Source: Malus domestica
Taxonomy: Eukaryota; Streptophyta; Magnoliopsida; Rosales; Rosaceae
Direction of reading: 5' to 3'
DNA: 64,000 bases
Assembly: GCF_042453785.1 (NCBI RefSeq)
Contig: NC_091671.1
Location: forward strand, 38,331,001-38,395,000
Of this stretch, positions 34,239 to 45,588 are shown in pieces. The notes under the pieces are model-generated. The model worked only from the letters and a program-made list of their open reading frames with translations. It was not told the DNA's origin and did not search any database. The position numbers and the translations under genes are program-made. Position 1 is the first letter of the stretch. Every line of letters starts with the position of its first letter.

Positions 34239-34762
34239 CCAAGTCACTGAGTGGGATCGGCTATATGAATCTTAGAACGCCATTGTGCTCGATCCTGTGT
34301 CATGTCCTTCGTTAGATCCAAGTACTCTAAGTCTTTTCTTAGAGTCTCTTCCAAAGTTTTCCTAGGTCTTCCTCTACCCCTTCGGCCCTGAACCTCTGTC
34401 CCATAGTCGCATCTTCTAATCGGAGCGTCAGTAGGCCTTCTTTGCACATGTCCAAACCACCGTAACCGATTTTCTCTCATCTTTCCTTCAATTTCGGCTA
34501 CTCCTACTTTACCCCGGATATCCTCATTCCTAATCTTATCCTTTCTCGTGTGCCCACACATCCAACGAAGCATCCTCATCTCCGCTACACCCATTTTGTG
34601 TACGTGTTGATGTTTCACCGCCCAACATTCTGTGCCATACAGCATCGCCGGCCTTATTGCCGTCCTATAAAATTTTCCCTTGAGCTTCAGTGGCATACGG
34701 CGGTCACACAACACGCCGGATGCACTCTTCCACTTCATCCATCCAGCTTGTATTCTATGGTT
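34239..34762 (-). mobile_element. RTE-type LINE 3' fragment (right copy, intact frame)
   Basis: Covers the same protein region as 29236-29845 but reads through without stops from 34738 to 34244: [59 protein letters not shown]. It lacks the (CAA)n tail: its 3' end is cut at about 34239, where the LARD-like sequence begins. It is 5'-truncated exactly at the outer target duplication (34763). Confidence 0.82.
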
Positions 34763-35030
34763 GATTTAGGCCTCTAAATATGTATTATTACTTGTCAAGC
34801 TTGAATTACCAAGCTGAGCTCAACTCTATCTCAAGTCACTTGTAAAAACTTTAGAAGTTGTTTATGAGCTTTACAAGCCAAACATACCAATGTTCAAGAT
34901 TAACTTGTTTCTTAATCAAACTGAACTAGGCTTCGCTTGGTTCTTTCACGAGCCAAACTATGACGAGCAAAACATAAGTCAAACTTGGTGCGAGTCAAAT
35001 TGTTTTGAGCCAACCCTAAACATTCATAAA

Positions 35031-35301
35031 AGGGTGCGTTTGGTACGTGGGACGGGACAGGACGGAACAGGACGAGGCGTTCCATCCCGCGTTTGGTGTG
35101 CCAAAAATGGGTGGAACAGGCTGTTCCACGGGACAGATTTTGGGTGTTTTTGCGTCCCGCCTCCCCCCTGGAACGGGTTTGTTCCACGTGTGTGGAACAC
35201 AATGTTTTACCATTTTAAGACAAATATACCCCATGTCTTTTTCAAAAATTACACCTTCGTTCCGTCCCGTCCCGTCTCGTCTGCGTACCAAACGCACCCT
35301 T
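35031..35301. mobile_element. MITE with GC-rich terminal inverted repeats
   Basis: The left end AGGGTGCGTTTGGTACG is the exact inverse of the right end CGTACCAAACGCACCCT. The arms continue with GGGACGGGACAGGACGG / CCGTCCCGTCCCGTC, and GGAACA palindromes lie inside. The 271-bp element has fortuitous open frames in several registers because of its symmetry. The GGGTGCGTTTGG terminus is typical of plant hAT- or PIF-like MITEs, but no clear target duplication was identified. Confidence 0.7.
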
Positions 35302-35504
35302 AGTGCCCATTTGGTGGGCAATATAGGATTGTGCTTAGGGATTAGATTAGATTGTCAGAGACTTGTAATACGGTACTTGTAACTCATGTATAAGGATATG
35401 TTAAATAACTCACTATGTTATGGATCCACAATCTATCTTGTCCGATCATGTCCATCTCAAATTTTAACACAAATTATCTCATCTAGCTGACCAAACAGAA
35501 TTTT

Positions 35505-35670
35505 AAAGTTTAGACAAATGAAATTATTTTTATTTTTTAACTTCCGGGTCCATTTTAATCAAGTGTAAACAAAAATGGCATAATCTTTCCATAATTCCTG
35601 TACACTTAATTGTAGTGGTAGGTAGCAAACAAGACATGTTCCTTTCCCTTAAAGGGATTTTTGTATGATA
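35505..35670. repeat. Direct repeat flanking the composite retro-insertion (right copy)
   Basis: Counterpart of 28970-29190; see that entry for the shared blocks. Confidence 0.65.
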
Positions 35671-36711
35671 TGAAATTTTAAAAACATGGTTTAGATGGTC
35701 CATATGCTTTTGTCTACTCAATTTACAAAAACTTGAAATTATTGTTTGCATATAATTGAACACAAAATACGTACAAATACAATTCTTCATTTGCAATGCC
35801 TTTCTTTTCCCAGGTTGAGATCCTCTTCGGATATCTTCCTTTGGAGCCAGGAGATTAAACAATCATGGATCACACATTCATCACTTTCTTTGCATTTAAT
35901 GCGCCAAATACACAGATTTGGTTGGCACATGGCAACGAAATGATCCTTGTGCAGGTCCACTTGTGCCCTTCCTAGGGACAACACGACTAAGCGCCTAGCT
36001 CAACCCTGGATCAATGGGAACCCAGTACTCAAACACTATCTATCAGCCTTTATGTCCCTTCCATAGACTTGTTTCCTCGTCTAACCATCATGTAGTTTGG
36101 AGTCGATGTCTGAATAGGTACACACTTTATTTTCCTAGGTCTTCATGCCACAATGCTATTAGTGGCCAACTTGACCCTTAGTGGTCGGAATGTACTTTTA
36201 TGGGGAAGCGCTTGGCTTGATAGCCGACAAGACACCAGGAGGGCATAGGTTCAAGAGCACTCGACTTCGTCCTGCCGAGTTCATCAGGCTCTAACCTTCC
36301 TTTGGGCCGATGTTCGTTCAGGCTTGTGTTCTTCTGAGCTTGTTGGGGTAAAAAAGGACCGTGTTAACTTGAATGGAGAGGTAACTTGTAATTAAGATTG
36401 ATAAAAAAAATTAACCATATAAGAACTCAAATTCATGAGTAAATCCTCTAAATCACAAAATTATAAGGTTATTTTTTGTTTTTATAATAAAGCATTCAGT
36501 CTTGGGCTAAAAAATTGGATTCAGACATTCCATGCGGGCTTTATGTTTAATCTACAGCAACATGGGGATAATTTTGGGCCCAATGTTACAACTTCCTACA
36601 TATTCCCTCGTGTAATTTATACCCTTTGCATTTGAGCTGCGAGAAGCAACCAGTGAACAAACTTGCATCCAAAATTCTTCTTCTTCTTCCCTGCATAAAA
36701 ACCAGAAACCC
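35671..36711. other. Intergenic; possible tRNA-like repeat near 36200-36300
   Basis: The stretch around 36205-36300 has GGTTCAAGAGC, similar to a pol III B box, and could be an old SINE, but no tail or target duplication was found. No gene is recognised. The 150 bases before 36712 should hold the promoter of the HSP20-like gene; I see no clear TATA box. Confidence 0.35.
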
Positions 36712-37260
36712 ATGAAGAAAAAAGTCTACCCCTCCCCCAAAAAGCGCAACTTGTTATACGACGTCGTCGCATCATCTTCTTCCATGCCGCCGAAGAAGCT
36801 CCGGAGACTCCCCCACGTGTTCGCCAGCGTTCTCGAGCTCCCCTTCCACTCAAACGCCGACGTTTCCGTCCAAGAAACCTCCGACTCTTTCATTTTCTCA
36901 GTCGCCATGCCCGTGCATGTGACCACACCCACCACCGCGCGACCAGTTATTGGCGACCGCGTTGCTGTCCAAGCCCACACGATAGAGATTTATCCCGGGG
37001 TGACAAAGACTGTGATAAGGAAAACGGAAGGCGGTGATTTGTGGAGGTTGGACGAAGGAGTAGTAGACGATCTTGATCTCTGGAGGTATCGGCTGCCGGC
37101 ATCGACGAGACCGGAGTTGGCCAGGGCCACGTGTACTAGGGAAGAACTGGTTGTGACAGTTCCAAAGGACCATGTTCATGATCGTTATGATCGTAATAAG
37201 CAAGGTGTAGAAGAAGAGGTTTTGGGTGAAGAAAATGGGAGGCATATTATTGTACAATAA
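36712..37260 (+). CDS. HSP20-like (alpha-crystallin domain) protein
   Basis: An intronless frame of 182 residues. The basic N-terminus (MKKKVYPSPKKRNLLYDVVA, then MPPKKLRRLPHVF) precedes a region from about residue 43 to 152 with the alpha-crystallin layout: LPFHSNADVSVQETSDSFIF (first strands), AHTIEIYPGVTKTVIRK, DLWRYRLPASTRPELARATC and EELVVTVPK (last strand, the usual GxLxVxVPK position). Key differences from classical small heat-shock proteins are the missing GVL triplet (EEL here) and no C-terminal IxI motif except the terminal HIIVQ. This resembles the divergent plant HSP20-like/ACD proteins rather than cytosolic class I or II sHSPs. Role not established; the N-terminal basic patch could direct it to the nucleus. 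Confidence 0.82.
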   Translation: MKKKVYPSPKKRNLLYDVVASSSSMPPKKLRRLPHVFASVLELPFHSNADVSVQETSDSFIFSVAMPVHVTTPTTARPVIGDRVAVQAHTIEIYPGVTKTVIRKTEGGDLWRLDEGVVDDLDLWRYRLPASTRPELARATCTREELVVTVPKDHVHDRYDRNKQGVEEEVLGEENGRHIIVQ

Positions 37261-37962
37261 TTAATATTTCTCTTTCAACTTGGAATATCTTGCTAATAAT
37301 GCATATGAACATTTTGAGAACAATTTCAGAATTATTTGCTAGTTGCTATAACATATTGCGCATAAGAATAATGTTGAAAGAGTAATTTTAAGGAGACTAA
37401 ATTTAGTCTACCTAGCTACTCATGTTGAAATATTCATGTGTGATGAGTTTCTAAATTATCTTCATACAAGCATGTGGGGACATGAAACAAATCATAGTAT
37501 GAATAGTAGGCTCTGTGGGGAGAGATTTTCTCTAATTGTATAATAACATATAGCTTACTGTCCCGTGTTTTGAGCACATAAAAATCTCTCGCTCTATGGG
37601 AGTGTTCGTCCCATGTTGGAAATTTCGTGAAGTTAGATCTTTTTAATATTAAATTGATTGAGGCCCTTTGTATATACATTACACATTGAATTACTACATC
37701 AGCGGTTAAGTTGGGAGATATTAATGTCGATATATCGATTGGTAGTGAACCAGTGAATTGTCTGTAAAATTTTGATTGTCTCATAAAATTACGTAGCATT
37801 AAATACACAAGCATTTGATGATTTGAATTACGGGATTACAAAAGAAAATGATATGGATAACAAGGGAACCACTACAATAGAAAATAATCTTTAGGTTGAG
37901 AACTAATGTACTACTTGATCGGAAGAACTATGCTCCTTTGGGCAGCGGCACAATAGAAATAA
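37261..37962. other. 3' flank of the HSP20-like gene and intergenic DNA
   Basis: AT-rich. The minus-strand frame 37434-37814 has no recognisable domain. No other feature is seen. Confidence 0.5.
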
Positions 37963-38438
37963 GGGTGAAGTGTCGATTTAGTCCCTAAACTATCACAATC
38001 TGAATTATTATTTTTTGGTAAAATAAATCCCTAAATTCAATAAAATTGCTAATTTCATCTCTACTATTATATTCAAAGCTATTTTATCTAATTTTTCGTC
38101 AACTTAAGTAACTTGACATATTTTAAAGTGCAATACCGTCATTTTCTCACATATAAGCCCTTAACATTTCATATAGGTTGCGAATCTAATTAACCTTCAA
38201 AGTTAACTCCATACACTATTTCTTTATGAAAATTATCAATCTACCATTCAATGTGTACCACATGTAAGTAACGTAACTTAAATTGACGGAAAATTGAATA
38301 TCGTAGCTTCAAATCTAATATTAGGGATGTAATTGGCAAGTTTTTATAATTTAATGACTGATTTTTCTGAAAAAATAATTGAGGGACTTAATTTTCACTT
38401 AGGTGATAATTCATGAACTAAATTGGTAGTTCATCCTA
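37963..38438. mobile_element. Non-autonomous TIR element (MULE-like MITE)
   Basis: The left end GGGTGAAGTGTCGATTTAGT (then CCCTAAACTATCA) is mirrored by the right end, reverse complement AGGATGAACTACCAATTTAG (then TTCATGAATTATCA). These are imperfect long inverted repeats around non-coding DNA. 'Tttagtccctaaactat' ends are common in plant MULE-derived MITEs. Confidence 0.55.
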
Positions 38439-41051
38439 AAAATAATAATTCAAACAAATCTAAATCATCCATTTCTCATAACATTTAATGCTACGTGGCA
38501 TGAAAGAACTTTCTCGTCACCTACACAAGAATACAAAAATAGACAATATGGGCAAAGTAGAGACTACAACAATATTTAAATTGTCGCTTTATTATCAATG
38601 AAGGTGATTGATCACATAGACAAACTTAGCAAAACAATGTGGTCAGGTTACAGTAGGAGTAATATTATTTTGAGTAAGTATATAAAATCAACACGATTTA
38701 CCAACACATTTGATGTAGTTACAGATCCACAACTTTTAACAGTATAAATTTTTTGTATCTAAATAGTTTAATGTATTATTTTATTTTCTCACAATAGTCT
38801 TTAAAATTCACTTTCATAGTCATAAACATTTAAAGCATCGTTTTGAAGGAAAAAAACTTAGAAAAAATGTTATTACGATGTACAAAAACTTGGTTAATTT
38901 ACCCTCTAATTACGTCCGGATGTTCATGTGCTCGGTTACATTTGCCTGTATATGTCCCATGACAACCTTCCTCCTTATCTTTCGTTTCGCTTTTCTTTGG
39001 ATCGATGCCGATGGATCGAATATTAAAAAGGTATATCATCCAAAAGGTTTGTATTTTTCTTACATATAGAATATGGATTTGATTGCTATGAAAGTTGTGG
39101 ACCTAAATTTGGCTTCCTTACATCCACCTTCTGCATGCCACGCCCTTCGAAATGACACATCCATTCTTGTTGAATTGACAGGGAATAACAAATGTGGGCA
39201 TTACCTTTTCTCAAGTAGGCTACGCTAAGTGGAATAGACCTCCACTTTCATGATTTCATATATATTTAACAAAATTCTCTTTTCTCCATCACATTTTAAC
39301 TTTATTTTTGGATGCCGATGAAGTTAGTGGAACTTTGTATCATTCAATTTCATGATTTCATATATATATTTAACAAAATTCTCTTTTCTCCATCACATTT
39401 TAACTTTATTTTTGGATGCCGATGAAGTTAGTGGAACTTTGTATCATTCAACACTTTTACTCGAGGTCCTGGAAATATTTGTTTGCAAAACCCAAATCCC
39501 AAATCCAAAATTTTGTACTCTAAATAATTAAGATTCGGTCAAGAGCCCAATTTCATATTGAAACAAGTCAAATATTTCTTTGAATTGGCAATCAAATTGT
39601 TGCGTCGTATTATAAATTCACTCGTAATATATTAATAATGTTGTTTCTTACTATTTGGCCACGTTTACTGATATGAAATATGAATATGATGAAATTAGAA
39701 TGAGAAAGAATTAGATTATGAAGGAATCAAAATGAGTATGAAATGGAATGAGACACTCTTATTGTCCTGTTTACTAGCGAGGAATCATAATAGAAATTAG
39801 TTTGATTACTGAAATCTTTTTGGAGAAAGTAAAATATTTTACCTACTCAATAATTTTTATTACTTGATGCAAGTAACCAAACGAAGAATAGGAAGTTCTG
39901 TACATTAGACGTTGAGTAAGAAAATAGTATTGTAATAGTATCATTAACTTATATTATGATATGTCTATTATTAACAACACATGGTGTATGAAGGTCAAGC
40001 TAAAACATTCAGAACAAAATGTTACTAGCGTTAGCCTGGTAGTGAAGTAATAAATAGGAGTAAGTTAGAGACCCAAAATGCTAAACTCTGTTTGTATCAA
40101 AAATGAAAATACATTCAAAGTAAATACACTCCTACTGGGGATGTGATTGTGTCCATCTCAAGAAAAAAACCTTCAAATCGGTGGCAAAGGTGAGATCAGC
40201 CACATGGTGCAACTAGGCAGTGTCCACCACTGTGTAGAACTCCCCTTGCGACCCGGTTTTACCGGGATCTTGTGCTGTTTTGGGGCTCAATGTAAATGGA
40301 AGACCAACTTACAGTTTATCTTAGCCGTGGTGTTTCGGTTTCTAATTCATTGTCAATGTCATTGTGACGTTTTTTTTTGGTTCATCTCCATTGTGACGTT
40401 TTGGTTCCGAGTTCATTTATGTGGAGGAGAAAAAGAAATACACAATGTATAACTAAACCAGAATGCATCGATCGTGTCATTCGTAATACATATCTCAAAA
40501 GTATAAGACGTTATGTATTTTATTTTCACTCACTAGATTTTGTAGTAAGTTAGTAACCCTCCAACTTGTTTAAGAGCTGCCCTAACCGACTATACCCAAG
40601 GAGATTTTTTTTTTTAATATGCCCAGAATTCAGAATGGTATATTATATTTTATTATACAAATGAAAAAATTATATTTTTTAAGTATTTATCTACTTATAT
40701 AACGGATATGGCGTATGTATCACTAGTCCAGACATATTAAAATTTCTCTCCTACCCAAGGCCAACAATAACACGCGTCAAAGGTCTAGTAGTTTAACGCT
40801 GAACACCGACCGAAGTTCAAGTGTCGCCGGATATCGTGTCCAACTTTAGACATAGCGTCCACCTGTGAGCTTCCTCGTTCTCCATCCACCACCTGTAAAT
40901 TTGAACCCTGCGGTCCAATTCTCACTTTATCCCATCCTCAACAAATTTCATATATATTTAGTCAAATATTTTGCTTAATTTGGACCGTACGTATACTTGC
41001 ACTACTGTTAAAAACATTCCACCCTAATCGGTATTATTCAAGCCCAAAAAC
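38439..41051. other. Intergenic, with a 102-bp tandem duplication at 39249-39452
   Basis: 39249-39350 and 39351-39452 are almost identical (CATGATTTCATATATAT start; the second unit has one extra TA), a recent local duplication. Otherwise AT-rich. The plus-strand frames at 38878 and 40147 look fortuitous. The last few hundred bases before 41052 would be the promoter of the LEA gene. Confidence 0.6.
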
Positions 41052-42672
41052 ATGAACCAGGAACAGCCACAAAGACACCGACCGGACCAGTCCACGGTTG
41101 CGGAACCCATCAAATACGGAGACGTCTTCAATGTCTCCGGCGAATTAGCCTACAGGCCCGTCGCACCCCGCCACGCTGCCACCCCGCCACGCTGCCACTG
41201 CCCAAGCTGCTGAAAACCTAGTGCTTGGAGAGAATATGAGGGGTGGGCCAGCTGCTGTCAGTCGGCAGCTAGACACAACGAGGGCTTTGGCCTTGTTGGT
41301 CACCGCGACGCCACTAAAGTCGCCCGAGAGGAAGGCGTCACCGTTACTGATGAAACAATTAATCCCGATGGCAACCGCGTTGTCACTGAAAAAGTTGCTG
41401 GACGGGTATATATTTTTTCTAGCCGAACTTGTTACATATTGAAAGTGAGGTTTGATGATAAATTAAAAGAAAAATTAATGAAAATGGTTTGAAAACTTTG
41501 AATTTTAATCAAAATGACAAAAATGTGTTGTAAGTGAATAGTATAAGAGTAACTTTTTAGAGTAAAAATATCATTTTTAATTAAAATGAATAGTACCGAA
41601 AATGTTTTTTTAAAACTTGTTAAATTAAATACTATATAAAGTAGTACTATTCCTTACGAGCTCATGCCTCTTAATTCTATGATTTGAGATTCACTCTCCG
41701 CAAGTAGTACATGAGGTCATATGACATTACATATTGAGATTCCAATACCATTGTACTGAGATCTTATTATGTGGGTCGTTAAGCTTAACCTACTATTTTT
41801 GTGTTTATCGCTCAACTCTTTATAAGCACACTTAACAAGCATATGTTACGTTTTATAATTATGGGATTCACTCGTAGCATATAATTCATAACTTTAATAA
41901 ACTTTGTACGTATACTTCCCGTTATATATTTGACATGGTATGTTTTGCGCCCATCAATCGAACACCGTATTCTTTAAAATATACTAATTGAAACATCTAA
42001 TTGATAATGAACTAAAACAATGATAGTCAGCGTTTTATGTATATGTATGTGACTGTATATATTGGTTGCCTTCTTTTGAAGGTTGTGGCACAATATGTGG
42101 AGCCACCGGTGCCAGTTGCATCTCCAGGAGAAGCGCTTGATCGAGATGCAATTACAATTGGTGAAGCGCTGGAGACCAGTGCTCTGTCAGCAGGAGACAA
42201 ACCGATTGAACAAAGTGACGCCGCTGCAAAACACAGGCGGCTGAAATGAGAGCCACTGGACGCAACGAGATAGCACCCGGCGGTGTGGCGGCTGTAGCTC
42301 AGTATGCAGCTTCTGTTAACCTGCGCGACGTCAATAAAACGAAACTTGGTGATGTGTTAGAGGTACAGATTATGTTAACATTTAATATAATACATCAATA
42401 ATTATGTTTAACATTCTAGGGTTTTTAATTCTTTTAATTGTTTTTTTTTTCTGAAAATAATGCAGGATGCAACTCAGAAGTTGCCTGCGGACAAACCTGT
42501 GACTAGAGAGGATGCAAGGGCGGTGATAGGAGCGGAGATACGGAACAGTCCGAATATGGCCACTACTCCAGGCGGAGGTGCTGAATCGCTCGCGGCAGCG
42601 GCTAGGCTAACCAGAAGTGGGAATAAACGTATGAAGACTATTTCATTATGTACATATATGCATGCATGTTAG
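41052..42672 (+). pseudogene. Group 5 LEA / seed maturation protein (D-34, SMP domain), broken
   Basis: Three exons: 41052-41405, 42082-42362 and 42466-42672, with GT-AG junctions CGG|GTATAT, TTTTGAAG|GTTGTG, TTAGAG|GTACAG and ATGCAG|GATGCA. SMP-domain sequence is clear: EPIKYGDVFNVSGELA, NEGFGLVGHRDATKVAREEG, ITIGEALETSALSAGDKP, DKPVTREDARAVIGAEIRN and ATTPGGGAESLAAAARL. Three lesions break it: a 16-bp tandem duplication (CCCCGCCACGCTGCCA twice, about 41167-41198) that leads to TGA at 41211-41213; an apparent 4-bp loss near 41258 that restores frame; and a +2 or -1 indel near 42225 in exon 2 leading to TGA soon after. Family role: hydrophilic desiccation protectants of late embryogenesis. 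Splice sites are intact, so decay seems recent. Confidence 0.85.
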
Positions 42673-43193
42673 AATTTGGGCACAAGAATATGGGTTGAAA
42701 GTTTTTGCGTGTATAAGTCGTGTTACTTTTGTTGTAGTACTATGTTTCTACATGGACATAAAAAATCCCTTGTAACGTAAATATCTCGTTTAATGTAACT
42801 TGTTTCGTTCGTTTTGTTAATTTCTAACTTTATGTTGTTTGGTGGTAAAATGCAAAACTAGTGTCTTCTACATTGCATAATACCAGTTTCCTTAGGGTAC
42901 ATACGTTTATACTCTTGTTCATATTGGTATATCTGACAACTAAGCACATTATTTTAGTTGACTATTTAGGTTTAAGACGTGATTTTTGTTGGTAAGGATA
43001 TTGTTCTAGTCAACATCACTGTCCACGTTCACGTTGATTCGGCCTGGACATAGAGAAGTCGAAGAGGATTTGAAGTATGGACATCTAGATCCCCTAGAAG
43101 TTGGCCCAATCTATAGGAGAAATTTTTTATTGTAACGGGAATACGGGTGGTACACTACGTGTTTTTATGTGAGTGGTGGGAAATTTTATTTTT
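42673..43193. other. LEA 3' flank, intergenic, then left half of a family M4 MITE (43117-43193)
   Basis: 43117-43193 (GAGAAATTTTTTATTGTAAC onwards) is the left arm of the MITE interrupted by the Mutator-like element; the right arm is 44614-44707. The rest is AT-rich non-coding DNA. Confidence 0.55.
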
Positions 43194-44613
43194 GGGTAAA
43201 TATCAGTTTACTACCCTCAAGTTTCGTGATTTTCAACATTTAGTATGAGAAGTTTTTTCGTTTCAGAGTCATACCTAAAGTGTTAATTTTGGGACAGTCT
43301 CATACATCCGTTAGTTTAGCTATTAAGTCTTCCGTTAACTGATGACGTTACGTCCATATGAATAATGACTGAGCGGCACGTGTCATTAAGGGATCCACAT
43401 GAAAATTAAAAATTCAAAAAGAAAATTATTTAAAAGAAAAAAAATATAAAAATAAAACCAAATCCCCACCCATGCCCACTCACCCGTCTTCGGCTCCCCC
43501 TTTTCTCTCCCCCATTTTTATCCCCCCTTCTCCACAACCACCACCTCTTCCACCATTCCTCTCCTAACCTCACCGTCATCTTCCTCCTCCTTATCTTGCA
43601 CCCCAACCCAAACCCAAACCCCCACCCTCATCCTCCTTATCTTACACCCTAGCAACAACACCACCACTAGTCGTTGCTCGGTACTTTATTCCTCAGTCCA
43701 TGGCCCAACAACTCCCACCACACTCTCACTCACTCTGAGCTATGCACGTCACCGGTTCCTCACCTACTTTTCTCGACAAACTCGTCAGATGACTCGACTT
43801 CGTGGTCGTCTCGATCTACTCACCGGCTGGTTCACCCAGTTCATCCAGCTCCGAGACATTACCCGTATTGACATCTCTGGTTCCGTGTTCCTCGGGTTTT
43901 GGATCTGTCGTCTTCAATTCGTCAAACGACCGGCCATCACGCGACTGCATGAGGGTGTTGCAGGTGCAGAAGCCAGGTATTTGTCTACCACGCGCTGCGA
44001 CTGCACGAGGATCGATTGCACCTTCTTCGAGCCAATGGTGGTGGTGCGGTTGCTGGGGTGTAGGATAAGGAGGAGGAGGGTGGGGGTTATGATGGATGTG
44101 CAGAGGTTGCGGTCAATTTTTCGAGATTTGCTGTCAAATCTGCAGGGAGAGTGAGAAAAAGTGATTAACAGTGGGGGAATATGGGGGGTGGAGGAAGGTG
44201 GTGGTTGCGTACAGAGAAACGGGGCCATCAAAGAGGATGAGGGTTGAGTGGGTGGAGTTGAAGAGGGTGGGGGAAGGATGGATGTGCAGAGGTTAGGTAG
44301 GTGCAAAGAAGAGAAGGGAGAGAGAAGGGATGGGGGTCGGGGTGGGGAAGACGATAGGGTTTTGGGTTTTTTATTTTTATTTTATTTTACTTTTATTTAA
44401 TTAATTATTTTAATATTTTTTAATAACACGTGACACTCAATCATTGTCCATATGAATATCACGTCATCAGTTAACGGAAGACTTAACAGCCAGACTAACG
44501 AATGTTTGAGACTGTTCCAAAATTCACACTTTAGGTATGACTTTGGGACGAAAAAAACTTCATTTACTAAATGTTGAAAACCACGAAACTTAAGGGTTGT
44601 AAACTATTTACCC
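43194..44613. mobile_element. Mutator-like element, second copy of the Pack-MULE family
   Basis: Termini GGGTAAATATCAGTTTACTA (left) and, in reverse complement, GGGTAAATAGTTTACAACCC (right). The ~200-bp inverted ends are clearly homologous to those of 12986-14586 (shared ACTTTAGGTATGACT, CATCAGTTAACGGA and ACACGTG blocks). Flanking 9-bp sequences TTTATTTTT (43185-43193) and CTTATTTTT (44614-44622) match at 8 of 9 positions. The interior (about 43460-44340) is much more GC-rich than the ends and has open frames on both strands, as expected of captured host DNA, but I cannot name the source gene. No transposase. Confidence 0.78.
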
Positions 44614-44982
44614 CTTATTTTTTAAGTTATTAACTTTTTAACACACATATTCTATCATTTATATAATGACTACCACTTCGTGTGCCCGTCACACTAAAAA
44701 ATCTCTCAATCTATAGTGGTGTACCGTGCCCATTAACAGCCAGACTAACGAATGTTTGAGACTGTTCCAAAATTCACACTTTAGGTATGACTCTGGGACG
44801 AAAAAAACTTCATTTACTAAATGTTGAAAACCACGAAACTTAAGGGTAGTAAACTATTTACCCCTGATTTTTTACGTTATTAACTTTTTAACACACATAT
44901 TCTATCATTTGTATAATGACTACCACTTCGTGTGCCTGTCACACTAAAAAATCTCTCAATCTATAGTGGTGTACCGTGCCCA
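44483..44982. repeat. 250-bp tandem duplication spanning the element's right end
   Basis: 44483-44732 and 44733-44982 are near-identical, both starting TTAACAGCCAGACTAACGAA and ending in the MITE arm with GTGGTGTACCGTGCCCA. The unit contains the last ~130 bp of the Mutator-like element, its flank and the right arm of the MITE. It therefore arose after the transposon inserted. Confidence 0.85.
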
Positions 44983-45548
44983 GTAACCTCTTATTCCCAG
45001 AGAACAAGGAAACAAAAGAAAAAGGAAAATTTGTAATGCACCGAGGTGGATACACTTTAGCTACACAAAGCCAAGTTCAGCACTTCTGGCAGAAGATTGG
45101 TTCATCCTGTAGGTGTGGCAGCAAATAGTAGTGATTCTGATATGAATATTTTATTATAAACCAAATAACTTCGGAGGATAATGTAATACAGATAACTTGC
45201 AACTAATTGTACTTTTGGTTGAGGAACTTTCTCTTGCGGTTGCCCGTTACATATGGCTTGGTTGGCTGGTGGTATTTGGCTACACAAACCTGATCCAGCA
45301 GACATCCATGGTACAACTAAGATCTAAAGATCTTGTATGCTTAAAGAGCCTCCTCTGAAATTGCATGACTTCTAATCTTCTTGTGCTTCCCTCCTTGCCC
45401 TCCACAATCCATAGTTGGTGGAAGGAGAGGAACTTTATAGGTATACTGATATTGTACGTCTTGTCTTAATAATGAAAGAAGATAAACTTCATGATACTAA
45501 TAATAGTATGGTGTGCCAACCAACACTGAAAAATACAATTACATATAC

Positions 45549-45588
<40 letters not shown>

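Larger units (their letters stand above)
29236..34762 (-). mobile_element. Composite retro-insertion (LINE / non-autonomous retroelement / LINE) with 14-bp target duplication
   Basis: The 14-bp sequence GATTTAGGCCTCTA is present at 29222-29235 and again at 34763-34776, immediately bounding the block. The left edge is a (CAA)n tract, the tail expected at the 3' end of an RTE-type LINE on the minus strand. The right edge is a 5'-truncated LINE of the same orientation. Between the two LINE pieces lies a 4.4-kb plus-strand retroelement-like sequence. The single target duplication outside everything suggests the block entered, or at least its outer ends entered, in one event. Confidence 0.7.

Noticed and set aside
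34890-35382. Four open frames of about 96-137 residues on both strands
   Set aside because: They result from the palindromic GC-rich MITE at 35031-35301.
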